DNA of 64,000 nt from Jaltomata sinuosa (taxonomy: Eukaryota > Streptophyta > Magnoliopsida > Solanales > Solanaceae): contig QJPP01003463.1 of assembly GCA_003996215.1 (NCBI GenBank), positions 1 to 64,000 on the forward strand. Direction: 5' to 3'. Below the pieces are notes generated by a model. That model ran no database searches, had not been told where the DNA came from, and saw only the letters and a list, made by a program, of their open reading frames with translations. Shown in pieces: positions 1 through 11,513 of the stretch. The position numbers and the translations under genes were made by a program. Each line of letters starts with the position of its first letter. Positions within the stretch are counted from its first letter, which is position 1.

Positions 1-769
1 TAACCTACCTGTCGTCCGACGACAAGCTGCTAGAACAACGATGTCCAAGCTCGAACCACTCCAAGAAAATCCAAAACTAAATCGGAATCGGATTTGGGAT
101 GGAATAACTTGACGTAGATAATTGATTTTCTTTTGTTGACCGAATATTGCGTCAAAATAATTTTCCCCTCAAAAATCTTTATTTGAGCATGGTGAATTAA
201 TTGTACACAATTGTCAGTGCAATTTACATTCTAAAGAGGTATTAAGTAAGTTGGCTGCAAATTACATTTCAATTTGTTCAATTGCTTAAATGAGTAGGCA
301 GCAGTTGCCATTGTTTGACAACATTTGGTAGCTTGCCACCTTGGGTGTCCCTCCCCTCCACTTCCACGTGGAAGTGGGGGTTATTTAACACCTCTTCACC
401 CACCCCATTATATAAATATTCGGGTATTGCATAAATTCGTGGTATAATAAATATAATATTTTAAATATATCATAATTCATAGAAAATTATTTTAAACAAA
501 ACCTACTATATTATAATAATAATTTTTAACACAACTAAATTTATCATCTCCGTTAAAATATTACAATGTATAAAAATCTTATAAAATAAATACATATACA
601 ATTATACCGTAACAAAAGTATTTTTCATAAACCTTTAAAATATTTTAAAAAGGTAATAATAATATAATTTTTACCAAATTCAACTTTTAAATAAAATATT
701 TTCAAATACACGCACGATGCTAATAAAATTCTTAAGCTTAGGCTCGTAATTCACCAACGCACGATTTTG
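1..769. other. AT-rich flank, no gene seen
   Basis: No open reading frame of useful length and no recognisable repeat protein. Positions 420-770 are very AT-rich. The only ordered features are the palindrome at 358-377 and a TATAAATA string at 411-418. The first 120 bases are less AT-rich than the rest, but I could not assign them to a gene. Confidence 0.5.
358..377. promoter_or_regulatory. 20-bp perfect palindrome centred on a CACGTG G-box
   Basis: CCACTTCCACGTGGAAGTGG is its own reverse complement, with a CACGTG core at 365-370. The flanking C-run and G-run extend the pairing imperfectly. TATAAATA follows at 411-418, about 40 bp downstream, which is a plausible spacing for a plant core promoter. 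G-boxes bind bZIP/bHLH factors. No transcript or ORF downstream supports a real promoter, so it could equally be the hairpin of a small mobile element. Confidence 0.3.
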
Positions 770-3700
770 ATACTCAAGAATTCTCTCGGGATCCTCTCTT
801 ATGTTTTCTCACTTTTTCGGGACTGGAATGACGTTTTAAAATGCGAAATTGAGGCTTAATCGAGTTTAACCCGACCCGGTTCGCGACCCGGTTCGCAACC
901 CGTTTTCTGCCAGACAGTCCGCGGTAAAACAGTCATAACTTTTTACTCAGAGATCAGTTGGATGTGAGGTTTTGTGCGTTGGAAACTAGACTCGTAGACC
1001 TTTGATTTGGTATTTTGGGGGACTTCTAACTCTTTATATATTGAGAGAAAAGCCCTGAGACATTTGACCCAAAGTTCAGAAAATTCATTGAAGAAACGTA
1101 CGATCAAACAAATGGATCCGGCGCCAAAATACCGATCCCGACAAGCCTTAACGGTTCAAGGAAAAATATATACGTGGAGATAACCGGAAGGGCCATTACA
1201 GTAAAGTGGTCTCTTTCTTAATAATTATTGATTGTATACTGTCATCAAGTTCCAACTATCCACTACTTGTTTGCTTTACATTTTTTTCTATAATTGGATA
1301 TACAAGTGTAAAGGTCTGTATATATGCTTTGACGAGTAGATTACTCCTGTCTGTAGATTAGGTTGCGTAACACTCAGCCTTACTTTTCACCACATATAAC
1401 TTTGTAGCATGAATTGCTTCATTGTCAAAGGAGAGTCACCCCACTGGTATAGAAAGGTATCAAAGAAAGAGAATTTCATAGAAAAATAAGTGTTGATATT
1501 ATATTTGATTATCGAAAGAAAATTGATTGTCTAAGTCAAGTTGTTTAACCTTGAATTTTAGGTATGTGAAGGGTATTCCTTTCTCTTTTTGCATGATTCC
1601 TTAATTTTAGAGCTTCCGAACTTAGCGTATTTGTAAAGAGCTAATTTTAAAGAGCTATTTGTAGAGCCTTTGGATAATTATGTTGTTGTATTCCTCTTAT
1701 GGTGTGCTACCGGAGAACTACCGGTAGATATCTCAAATTGGGGTTGTTTTATCTTATGTTATTATAGTAATTCTTTGTCAGAATTCATATTTTGCTTCAC
1801 GACATTATTTTAAGAAATGCAAATTGATGTCTAGTTATGAATTAGAAAATGTATACTCCGATGGGTTATGGCTTTACTATTTGCCTTTGGGGCTATGTGC
1901 ATTGGTGTGATTACCTTGCATGAAATGTAAGGTTTAGTATGTATGACCCTTGATGGAAGGAATTTATCTAGGTTGAAATTCTTATATTATAGCACCTTGG
2001 GTCTAGTTGAGAATGATGTTTGTGGCATAGATGATGCTCTAGAAGTAAGAAATATGATTGATTATAGCTTCTACGGACTTCGATTCTAGTGTACCATTGT
2101 AGAGTCATTCGTAAAAATTATGCATTACTGTTATCTCGTTAAAAATTGACGAGAAAAGTGAACTAAGGCTATTCCCTTCTTTTAGAAAATTTTCTTAAAG
2201 CTTAAAGAACAATAAAGCTAGTTATCTAGCCAAATTACGCGAAGTCTAATTCGATTTGGTTTGCTTCTTAACTTGATATAGATAGTCATCCCTCATGGGG
2301 ATTTACATTCCAGTCATAGCAACCCTGATCTTAGTTAAGACTTAGAGATTATTCGTATAGGTCACCTATAATAATATTGCTTGTCTTTGGAGTCATTTGA
2401 TTAGTTGTTATTTCCCTCAGGACAATCATAGTTAGTTTTAGAGATATGATCAGTGCCTTAGTGGCTATCAAGGTGTGTTGAATCTTACGAGCTACTTTGA
2501 CTATCTACAGGGCTATAGTAGAACCTACGGGCTATTTTGATTGCCTAAAGGGCTATAATAAAACATGTTCACTCATATGCTATAATGTTTGTCTAAAAGG
2601 GGCTAGATTGAGGCCAACAAGCCACACAGTTTCCTATGAGGGCTAGATTAAGGTCTATGGACCCAACAGTTACCTTCTAGGCTACACAGATACAGTCACC
2701 TTTAGGACTACATAGATATACATTAGTCTTCATGGCTATGCAGATATGCAGTTGCCTTTGGGGCTATATGTAGAAAGCTTGAGGGGATATCAAGATGTAA
2801 TGATTGCCTACGAGGCTAGGTATTACCAATAGGGGTATACAAATTGAATAGGCACATCTGGAGCTTGTGAGGGCCCTGGTAGGTGGTCTTGTTTCCTATT
2901 TATACATGTTGTGCTTATGGGAGCCGGTTAGGTTATTATTTGATTATTATTGTATGATTTATGTCACGAGCATTTAGACTATATTATGATTATTCTCGAT
3001 CTTCTTTCTCAAAGTACTTCATTATTTGATGATATGAGTTAGCTTAATTTAAGTAAGAAGACTGTTGAATTAGTTTTGATTTGTAAGGTTTATGTCAAGA
3101 ATAGATAGGTATATTTTGTCTAACCTCTGACTCCCTACTTGAGTATTAACAGTACTTATGATATCAGTCTCATCCATTTATAGATTTAGGAGCAGGTAAG
3201 TACACTCAAATTATCTTCGACTCTCTTATTTGATTACTTACAGTATTTATGACATTGACTTTAGTTTCAACTTGCAGTTACCTTACATACTCGGTACGTT
3301 ATGTCGTACTAACATCCCTAATGCCTAGGGCGCTACATTCATGCCTGCAAGTCCTGAGCAATAATTAGACAGACTTGCTAGGTAGCACAATCGAGTTTTC
3401 TACAGATTAATTAACTCTTTTTGTTTTGGAGGTCACTAGAGTCTCAGATGTTTGCCTGCTATACTGTTTATAGCTTATGGGTAGGTCATGGTCTTGTCCC
3501 TCCAAGTATTGTATTCATAGAGGCTTGCAAACTAGTCTATTGGGTTGTATAGCTACATTGATGGCCAGTTAGGCCTTGTTGTTGTTGTTGTTGATAGTTC
3601 AATAGCCTATTATCCTAGCTTATAGTATGTATACCTATTTTTAGTTTCTGTTTAGAGATCATGGTAGTTTTGACGGCCCAAAAAGGACTTGCATGCTATC

Positions 3701-3912
3701 CGTTTATTACTTTATATGAACTGTTGGGAGTAGTTGTTTATTAACAGGGGCCTTGCCGGTTGAGAGCTTATTTTTAAGCCGAGATATACTTATTTATTTT
3801 GTTGATTGAATATGGCTGATATACATCATTGGCAAATAGTTTAGTAGGGTTGGCTCGGGCCTAAGTTTTGGCATCAAGTGCCAGTTATGTCCCTCAAGTT
3901 TGGGGCATGATA
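770..3912 (+). mobile_element. Truncated LTR of a gypsy-type element, plus orientation
   Basis: The right end (3840-3912) has the layout of a plant gypsy LTR terminus: a GGCTCGGGCC stretch, then GTGCCAGTTATGTCCCTCAAG, then GGGGCATGATA in place of the usual GGGGCGTGACA. About 3280-3370 carries the usual R/U5-like block (TACATACTCGGTACGT...GTACTAACATCCC...CATGCCTGCA). No TGTAACAC start and no primer site follow, so both the left end and the internal region are missing. The left limit is approximate. The element abuts Athila remnant A without a target duplication. Confidence 0.6.
2400..2880 (+). repeat. Degenerate tandem array of GGGCTAT-containing units
   Basis: Imperfect units of about 35-45 bp each contain GGCTA or GGGCTAT followed by TTGCCT/TTACCTT-like text (for example near 2510, 2540, 2567, 2606, 2637, 2680, 2730 and 2760). 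The array lies inside the truncated LTR and is heavily diverged, so unit number and borders are uncertain. Such arrays are common between the U3 and R parts of plant gypsy LTRs. Confidence 0.45.
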
Positions 3913-4337
3913 TTTAATAACAGAGATGTTGTGATATTTTCTCACTAAATTCATCCCCTTGCTAGCCTGGAAGGTAACTTCTTCATCATTTATTTGAAAC
4001 TTAATTTCATTTCTCTCTGAGTCCATTAATGCTCTTCTTATAGCCAAGAAAGGTCGTTGCAAGATTATGGGAATATCCCGCACAATCCAAGATTACAGAA
4101 TTGGCTGGAAATATGAACTTTTCAACTTGCACCAAAACATCATCAACAATATCCACTAGAAGTTGCATTGTTCGATCTTCTATTTACAGTCTCATATTGG
4201 TTGGTTGGGGCAGTTTTGACCCAGACTACTGGTAGATTACAAAAGGCATAACCATTGTCACATAATTCATATGCAAACTCCTGCACACTAATAGTACATG
4301 GTATGGTGAATGCCCCTAAATCTTCTTTCTTTTCCAC
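3874..4337 (-). pseudogene. Protease/pol N-terminal remnant of element A
   Basis: Two minus-strand reading pieces match the Athila protease region. Upstream, 4337-4143 begins KKEDLGAFTIPCTI and continues where family members have the active-site motif CDLGASINLMP. Here it reads CDNGYAFCNLP, so the catalytic Asp-Leu-Gly-Ala-Ser core is destroyed. Downstream, 4083-3874 contains DIPIILQRPFLAIRRALMDS, matching the conserved IPIILGRPFLATGRA segment that closes the protease. A frame change and roughly 60 bases of decayed sequence separate the pieces. The last codons of the second piece run past the junction at 3912 into the neighbouring LTR. Clearly inactive. Confidence 0.65.
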
Positions 4338-6154
4338 CGTAGTCTAAGAAACTATGGAACTCACCCGATGGGTAAGATGAACATCCTCATCTTTAGTTGA
4401 CCACTTCTTTGTGAGCAACTCCTTCAAATACTTAGCGAAACCCGACAATATCATGAAATATGTCAAGGAATGGGATGTTCATTGACAACTGCTTTAGATG
4501 ATCATAAAATTTCAAACATTAAGAGTCTTCGGGTTTTTTCCTCAACCATTATAGGAAAGGTGAACGGCACATGAACTACTGCACCACTTTCTTTGCCAGA
4601 CCTTTCTCCCTCTCTTTCACTGTCTCAGTAGCTTTTTTAACAACTGGCATACCCTCAAACTTGTTGTCAATATCAATCCCTGTGCGCTCCTCATATAGTG
4701 CCTCAGCGTCTTTTCCTCCATTGGTTTCTCTACCATAATAGCATCATTCATTATGGTTTGCCCACTTTGAGTAGTAATGTCCATACAATATGACATGTGG
4801 CCACCACAACCTACATTTGTATTTGCAATAGTGTCACTAGAAAGTTGTCCCTTCAGTTTTGGATTTTGCTCTCGTGATAGATCCCTTAGTTATTGCTCTA
4901 GCTTTTGGATTGAAGTTGTATGAGATCCTACAACTTCTGCCAAGATTTTTGTGAAGTGTCAAGTTTCTGTTGGTTTACTAGAATTATTTCTAGCATTCTT
5001 TCAATTTTTGACGACCCTTGATCCTGTTGATTTCCCTCTAGATGGATGTAAATTGTTAGTGTTGCCTCAATTTCCCTGGTCACTTTGATTGTAGTTCTAG
5101 CAGGAACCTTTCTTATTGTAGCTTTCTTAAATTCTAATTACTATAATTATGCCCCTGATAATTCTAGATGTGTCTCTCCTGACCACACAGAGTATTGTTT
5201 ATATAGTATGCATCCTCAAACTGTGCAGCGGTGACTTTGTATACTCAACTTCATCAGAACTGTAGGCTGGTTCATGCTACAAAGGTACGCTCTCAACTGC
5301 ATTCACCTTATTAGTCTTATTCTTTGTAAGTTTCTTGTTGATAGGACTAATGTTAGTGGCCAATTGTGCAATGGTTTCATCCCTATCATGATTCTCCTTG
5401 GTCAGATTAGCCAAGGATACAGACATATACCCCGTATTATATCTGCTAGTATGCCAAGCCTAATTATGGGATGTGAGCTTGTCCATTATTTGAGTGACTA
5501 TGGCGAAGGTTTTATCTGTGAAACTATCCTTTAATAGCATTATTTTCAACAGATTGAGTGATGGGTCTAACCCCGTGTAGAACTTTTCTAACAAGATGTT
5601 ATTCGGAAAACCATGACCTGAAGACCTCTGTAGATACTATTTGAATCTTTCCCAAGCCTCACATAATGTTCCCCTGGAAGTTTCTTGAAGAAAAAGATTA
5701 TCTCTGAGTTCTACTTTCTTACTCGGTGGAAACCACTTCTTCATGAAAGTATTCACCAACTCATTCCAAGTGTGTATTGAGTTGGGAGGAAGGTTGTTAA
5801 GCGAAGTATGTGCCTCTCCAGTCAGAGAGTATTTGAAGAGCCTCAACCTGAATGCCTCATCCAAAACATGATTCTGCTTGTATGTCATACACACATCAAT
5901 GAAGTTTTTCGATGTTCATGTGGATCATCATCAGTCAAGTTTTGAAAGAGTCCTTCGGCTTTTAGCATAGAATAATCACATTGCTTAATCTTAAAGGTGG
6001 CGACATCTATTCTCAAAGGAACCATAACACTAGCATATTAGAGCTCTTGAACCTCTACAGTGAAGATATTCTCATCATACAGTGGGCTCTCAAGGTTCAC
6101 ATTCATATTTACATTAGCATGGTTCCTCCTGTTATTGTTCATTGTTTCCTGCAT
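4338..6154 (-). pseudogene. gag: Gag remnant of element A
   Basis: A minus-strand ATG at 6154 opens MQETMNNNRRNHANVNMNVN, a typical Athila gag start, about 85 bases after the primer site. A stop near 6039, then a frameshift near 5905, break it. The capsid part is best preserved at 5894-5637: RLRLFKYSLTGEAHTSL, PPNSIHTW and EAWERFK, matching the Retrotrans_gag signature of Athila elements. Sequence from 5630 down to about 4340 corresponds to the gag C-terminus and the linker to protease and is broken in all frames. The product would package element RNA. This copy cannot make an intact protein. Confidence 0.65.
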
Positions 6155-6240
6155 ATAATTTACGACTAAACAAGTGTGATAGGATAGGTAAAGGACACAA
6201 AATAAAGTAAAAATTCCCTAAGTAGCTTTCAAAATCGTAT

Positions 6241-6258
6241 TTCCTGGCAATGGTGCCA
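6241..6258 (-). other. Primer binding site, tRNA-Asp-like (element A)
   Basis: The minus strand reads TGGCACCATTGCCAGGAA directly inside the 5' LTR. It is close to the plant Athila site TGGCGCCGTTGCCGGGGA, with transitions mostly at former CG dinucleotides. This fixes the element as minus-strand and the LTR edge at about 6264. Confidence 0.65.
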
Positions 6259-6263
6259 AAATT

Positions 6264-6418
6264 TGATACGTTTAAATTACACCTATGAATAAGTACAAAC
6301 AATCATTGTCAAATATAGTAACCCAATCTTAGGTAGGGGCCAAATCCCACAGGGAATATGGTACGACATGTAACACTTAAGGTATTTTAATTTATTTCAC
6401 TCTATGTCAGATCATATA
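6264..6418 (-). mobile_element. 5' LTR of element A, part 1 (primer-site side)
   Basis: Starts TGATACG on the plus strand, followed by AAATTACACCTATGAATAAG and CCCACAGGGAATATGG. The same blocks open the C LTRs at 42510 and 19446. It is interrupted at 6418 by element K and resumes after 11508. Confidence 0.65.
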
Positions 6419-7181
6419 TGTAATAACCAGATCCGTCGTTAGTGGAATATCACAATGTCGTGAATTTCAGGAACAATTAAAAATATGCTTTTAATTAAGT
6501 GGGGTCGGTGTGGTGGGAAATTTAAGATTTTTGGAAATCACCCGGGCTAATGTCACTCTGCTATAACAATGTTTTATTTGTTATAGTGCTACCTCTATGG
6601 CGGAAGGTCATCCGCTATAGCGGAATGGCGGGAGGCAGTAGCCTCAGAACGAGTTTTTAATAAAAGAATTCCCTTCCTCAATTGGAAAACAGACAAGGGT
6701 TTCTCCAAGAATCCTTCTAGGCTTCTCCAAGGCTTGGGATCCATGAGGAGGAGGGATTTCGGCTAAAAGGATGTTAAACCACGATAATTGAGTTGGTCAA
6801 TAGACAGGGAACTCCTCCACGAAGCTAGAAAATGCAGGGTGCAGTTGCTTGGCGTTCAGGTAGGCTAGGTTTTCACTTTTGAGTAGATACACCTATTTAC
6901 ATTTGTACTTATTGTATAGTTGAAAAAGAGAATCCATGATTAGTCTTCGAGCACAAAGTCTGGTAGATTCGGTGGCTATATGTGAACTAGGAATAGGTTG
7001 GATTGAATTATGGGAGGATGAAATATATTTTGGGTTGTTGATGTTGTCTTTGTATGGTAAAATAAAGGTTTATGGTTATACTTGAGTTTTCCGCATTTAC
7101 CTGTTGGACAGGTGGTAAGGGTTCGTCTATCTAGGTGCATAGAGTAGGCGCCTGCACATCCCGATAGGTTGGGTCCTGACA
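6419..7181 (+). mobile_element. 5' LTR of element K
   Basis: Begins TGTAATAACCAGATCC and ends GGGTCCTGACA immediately before the primer site. It contains CCGCTATAGCGG-type palindromes at about 6595-6640. It is a short version of the LTR whose 2569-bp form is the solo LTR at 16737-19305: the first ~550 bp and the last ~150 bp correspond, and about 1.8 kb of middle sequence is missing here. Confidence 0.75.
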
Positions 7182-7183
7182 GA

Positions 7184-7196
7184 TGGTATCAGAGCC
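7184..7196 (+). other. Primer binding site, initiator tRNA-Met (element K)
   Basis: TGGTATCAGAGCC lies two bases after the LTR end at 7181. This is the standard plant primer site complementary to the 3' end of initiator tRNA-Met, and it sets the transcription direction as plus. Confidence 0.85.
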
Positions 7197-8089
7197 TAGG
7201 TTACTAATCTCCCAGTACAAGAGAAAAATGTCAAATAGAGTCCTGCAGATTGGTCTGTTGACATCCACATCTAATCTTTGGGAAGCTATGAAACATTCTA
7301 GGAAACATCTCTCTTCTTTCATTCTTTCATGTGGTTTATTTACTTGCTTGTATGGGTTGAGTGCAGTTGGTATCTCTCGATTCCAATTGGTATCTTAACA
7401 AAGTAAAGGAGGTCATTGTACTCCGGTTGTGATAAGACAAGAAAGAGAGGTTGGAATCGGGAAGGTTCCAATTGGTATCTGGCTTGAGAGACTATGGTAA
7501 ATCATGGATAACCGGCTAATGGTCATCCATGGTACGAGTAGAAAGTAAATCTATGTGAACTGATTTTGTGGTATCCTGAAGATAAAATGGTTGTGTGTTA
7601 TTGTACTTGTATGAATTGCTTGATTTGTATGTAATTGGTTACCTTGCTATGAAATGTTGAATCTGCAGAGGGTCATAAGTTGAAATTGGTGTCCGTGAGT
7701 TTGTGATAAGCTGTTAAATGTACTGATTGAAAAATTAATTTGTAGCACGTCTTAAAAAGGACCTATCATTGGTTAAGATGATAAGGGGATGGTAATTGTG
7801 ACTATAGGGAAGCTTTGGTTTCAAGACAGTCGGGACTTGATTGGGAAATATGGGAACAAAGGGAGTTATTCGGGTGTAATAGTGGAAAGGTATTGTTGGG
7901 AACAATTGTCTTTTGTAAATCTTTTTTGATTGGTGATTTTGTGATGCTGAGTGTTGATATGTGCATTGCCAGGAATGGTCTTGGCGGTAGTTTAAGACCA
8001 TGGGGGATTAACGGTATTAGACAATGATAACCGGGAAGGGGGAAGGATACACTTGCTGGTAATTTCAAATTTCTGGGTTGTTACCATTG

Positions 8090-8200
8090 GGACTGCCATA
8101 GTGGAACTGCACCGCTATGGAGATCCTGCTATAGCAGGATTTTTACCAATACAGTGGTACCACTATGGCGGAGTGACAACCGCTATAGAGGAAGGGCGCG
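8090..8200. repeat. Cluster of CTATAGCGG/CCATAGTGG palindromic motifs
   Basis: Short near-palindromes based on CCGCTATAGCGG recur here: GCCATAGTGGAACTGCACCG, CTGCTATAGCAGG, CACTATGGCGG and CCGCTATAGAGG. Related clusters occur in the K LTRs (6570-6640, 10900-10960), in the antisense gene's other flank (9725-9810), at 10365-10440, and in the solo LTR near 16880-16910. Confidence 0.6.
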
Positions 8201-8460
8201 AGGCAGAAACCTCACCCTGTTTTCCATTCATTCCCGGGACAATTTAAAAGCAAGGATTAAGCTATGAATTTCTTGGTAAAACAAGGAAATCAATGATTTA
8301 GCTAACATAGTATGTATATAAGGGAAAGCATCTGAAAACTAGCATCCGCGTGCTTAAAACGAAAGGAAAGGGAAAGGGAAACATTGTCTAAAACAAGCCC
8401 TAAACGGGGGCAAAACCCAAAAAGCAGTAAAAGGGTTTAATGAAGGGGGAGGGGGAGGTC

Positions 8461-9610
8461 CTAAGCCTCATCATCACTTAGGAAGGAGAACTCCTGCATA
8501 TCCTCGGGCTCAAGTATGGGAAGATCCCAACCCAGGGTGACGCAAGAGAATATGACCTTGACGGTCTTACACATCCGGGCAAATATGTAGTCCCGGGAGC
8601 ATCTCTTCTTATCTTCCTCTAGCTCCCCACAGAGTGCTGCAAAGTCCTGAGCAGAAGAGGGTTGGGCTGTACCTCTAGTGGTTGTGCTCTCCATGAACCT
8701 CCAGACTGCGGGCAAGGTCTCCTCGAGCTGGCGGCTAGTGATCAGGGGTTGAGGTTGGGAAGGGGCCGGAGTGTCATCATCATCATCGTCGTCATCATTC
8801 TCAACCGACTGGATGCTTCCTGCTTCATCCACCTTCCTCTTCTTCTTAGAAGAGACCACCTTCACCCAGACAGGGTAGAATAGGTCATCTATATCTACTT
8901 CCCTATCAGTATGATCCACAGGCACCCTAACTCGCCTGCAAAATTCAGACACTAAGACCGGAAGATAAGTTCCCTTCTTATGACCCCAGTAGAATTCCTT
9001 CCACTCGGAGATGATTTGTTCCCCCACATTCATAATAATGCCCTGCATGGAACAAGAAATCACAAGGGCCCAGGCATAAGTCACATCAGTCTTGTTGCCC
9101 GACGGGCGGATTCTTTGGGACACCAAGTTGAGCCACCTCCTAGCATTGGCAGAGATGTAGGCGCTAGTGATGCCTTTGGGACTGACCCAGTAGACCTGAT
9201 CTCTGCACTCCTCATTCACTAAAGTTTCCCTCAACCAAGTCATATCCTAAAGCCAAAACTTGGCCTCGTATGCCTCATTGGAGACATGAGGCACTCCTAG
9301 CACCTCGTTGATTGTCTGAGAGTCCATCGGAACATTTACACCACAGATCAGATGGTGGGGTTGGGCTCATCCCAACGGACGGTGGAAAGGATAGCATAGA
9401 ACTCTTGCACCCAGCCTGACTGCGCAGGAGGGGGAGCCACTAGCAAGGATTCCCAACTGAAATAGAAGGCAACTGCTTTTCCATCTACACTTGTCATTCT
9501 ACTACCCCTCTTATAAAAAAAACCCATCGAAGGATGTCCATGAACCTCTCCCAACTAGCATCATCAGGGAACCTCTGATAAGGGTACTCTTGCGCTTGTT
9601 CGTTAGCCAT
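8461..9610 (-). pseudogene. Antisense gene of element K, putative plant transposon protein type, frameshifted
   Basis: On the minus strand an ATG at 9610 (MANEQAQEYPYQRFPDD...) leads into a gene broken by a frameshift in a T-run near 9515-9522, another near 9350, and a TAG at 9246-9248. The longest open stretch is 9243-8461 (260 residues). Joined across frames, the order is a WVQEFYAIL-type segment, VNVPMDSQTINEVLGVP, then ARRWLNLVSQRIRPSGNKTDVTYAWAL...GIIMNVGEQIISEW...LPVLVSEFCRRVRVPVD. That pattern fits the 'putative plant transposon protein' domain (Pfam PF20167, from memory). A basic KKKRK patch, an eight-Asp run and an acidic C-terminus follow. Its biochemical role is unknown. It runs opposite to the element's own transcript, so it would need its own promoter. 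The family call is by pattern memory only. Confidence 0.6.
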
Positions 9611-9724
9611 CTGGAGTGATAACCTGTAATGTAATAAGAAGGCAGGATTAGGACTTGTAAGAAAAAGGGGAATGAGTTTTAAAGGAAATATTTTCTAAGT
9701 ATCAGTTTGAAGAGCTACTGGTTT

Positions 9725-9810
9725 GCGGCCTTCCGCTATAGCGGACGGTCATCCGCCATAGCAGAATTGCCATAGTGAAAGAATAGTCATCATAGAGAGA
9801 CCGCAATAGC
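9725..9810. repeat. Second internal cluster of CCGCTATAGCGG motifs
   Basis: TTCCGCTATAGCGGACGG, TCCGCCATAGCAGAATTGCC, CATAGAGAGACCGCAATAGCGG. With the cluster at 8090-8200 it brackets the antisense gene (8461-9610) on its 5' side, where an antisense promoter would lie. Confidence 0.6.
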
Positions 9811-10753
9811 GGAGCCCAACCACCAGAACGGCATTCATCATCCCAAAAGCTACAAGGGGTGAATCAATGGCGCCCCTTGGCCCAAAACTTCATTTTTTGA
9901 CATTTCAAGTTCAGATCTACATACCCAAAGTACCCCATTACTGTTCTCTACAAAAATTTGGGCATTATAACCCCTAAAATTAATTGAAATCACAACTTTT
10001 GTTTAAGAACAACCCTTCACCTCCTACCCCATTTTTGGCTAAAAATAGTGTAATCCTTATGCCCATAAGGCCTTGGAGGCATTGTAAACGTAAGGGAAGC
10101 ATCCATGCTTCGGGAATCCAACAAACTCCAACCAAAAAGTCCAAGTTCAAACCCACTACAATATACACCCAATTTCATTAATTTCTTCCATAATCATGTC
10201 TAAATTCATGCAAGGAAGTAAGGGAACAAGTATAAACGATTCTTACCTAAAACTTTTGACGATGGGAGCGGGGTGATTCGGAGAAAAGTGAGTATTTATG
10301 AAGAAAATAGAAATGAATGGGGAGTGAATCTATTTTTCTCCCCTATATCGACTGTTACCAACCGTTGTAGTGGTTGGCATATCTCTATAGAGGCACCACT
10401 ATGATGGACTAATGTCCGCTATAGCGAACGCCAGTCCGTCTGGGAAGGGGGAAGGTTCTCTCGGATCTTTTCAAATTCGTCTGTTCCAACATGACATGAG
10501 TCCCCGAATTTCTTGGGTACTCAGGAAGGTCACGTATAAAATTTTCTGTGGGTAATTCAAAAATTTTACTAGGGAGCGTGATCAATTATTTCCCTTCAAC
10601 TCAGTGCGACTAATTGAGGGAAGGTTTGGTAATTTGTGTAGGTTCAAAAAATATACAGTCAAACTAGGGACCGTAAGGGTCCCAGGCTATTCCTCCTCGT
10701 CTTGTTATTTTTAGGATCATTCGAGGATGAACAATAGGTAAATTGGTATCTGT
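9811..10753 (+). other. Non-coding tail of element K internal region
   Basis: No convincing coding sequence. It holds a third palindrome cluster (10365-10440, TCCGCTATAGCGAACGCCAG). Near the 3' LTR it holds ATCATTCGAGGATGAAC, a phrase that also precedes the polypurine tract of T2 (minus strand around 46590-46612). No clear polypurine tract sits immediately before 10754. Confidence 0.5.
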
Positions 10754-11508
10754 TGTAACAACCAGATCCATTTTTAATGGAATATCGCAATGTCACAAAT
10801 TTTGGGAACAATTAAAAATACGTTTTGAATTAAGTGGGGTCAGCGTGGTGGGAAATTTTAGATTTTTGGAAATCATTCAGGCTGACCTCACTCTGCTATA
10901 ATGATGTTTTATCCGCTATAGCGCTACACTATGGCAGAAGGTCATCCGCTATAGTGGAATAGCGGGAGGCAGTAGCCTCAGAATGAGTTTTTAATAAAAG
11001 ACTTCTCCCCCTCAGTTGGAAAATAGACGAGGGTTTCTCCAAAAAACTCTTCTATGCTACTTCAAGGCTTGGGAGCCATGAGAAGGTGGGATTTTGGCTG
11101 AAAGGATGCAAAACGATGGTAATCGAGCTGGTCAATGGACAGGGAGAGCCAAAAAATATAGGGTGTAGTAGCTTGGCATCCATGTAAGCTATGTTTTCAC
11201 TTTTGAATAGATAGACCTGGTTACATTTGTACTTATTGTATAATTGAAGAGGAGAATCCATGATTAGTCTTCGGGCATGGAGTCTGGTGGATTCGATGTT
11301 GGTTATGTGTGAACTAGGAATAGGTTGGATTGAATTATGGGAGGATGAAATATATTTTGGGTTGTTTATGCTGTCTTGGTATGGTAAAATGAAGGTTTAT
11401 GGTTATACTTGAGTTTTCCGCATTTACCTGTTGAATGGGTCATAAGGGTTCATCTATCTAGGTGCATAGAGTAGGCGCCCGCACGACCCAGTAGGTTGGG
11501 TCCTGACA
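10754..11508 (+). mobile_element. 3' LTR of element K
   Basis: TGTAACAACCAGATCC...GTTGGGTCCTGACA, 755 bp, colinear with 6419-7181 and sharing its palindrome cluster. Differences from the 5' LTR are scattered single bases and small indels, so the insertion is not very recent. I did not compute a divergence. Confidence 0.75.
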
Positions 11509-11513
11509 ATATT

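Larger units (their letters stand above)
6419..11508 (+). mobile_element. Non-autonomous LTR element K carrying an antisense gene
   Basis: Two similar LTRs of 763 bp (6419-7181) and 755 bp (10754-11508), both TGTAAYAACCAG...TCCTGACA, enclose 3.6 kb. A classic tRNA-Met primer site follows the left LTR, so the element is plus-strand. Flanks are ATATA (6414-6418) and ATATT (11509-11513), a 5-bp target duplication with one mismatch. No gag, protease, reverse transcriptase or integrase homology is visible inside. The only coding-like sequence is antisense (8461-9610). It therefore resembles a large retrotransposon derivative (LARD) that depended on proteins from another element. It sits inside the 5' LTR of A, so it is younger than A. 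Confidence 0.75.

Noticed and set aside
7735..8068. Overlapping 88-residue minus frames and a 70-residue plus frame
   Set aside because: Overlapping frames on both strands with no motif, in non-coding K internal DNA.
8662..9222. Plus frames over the K internal region
   Set aside because: Shadows of the minus-strand gene; low-complexity Ile/Val run is the complement of the Asp tract.
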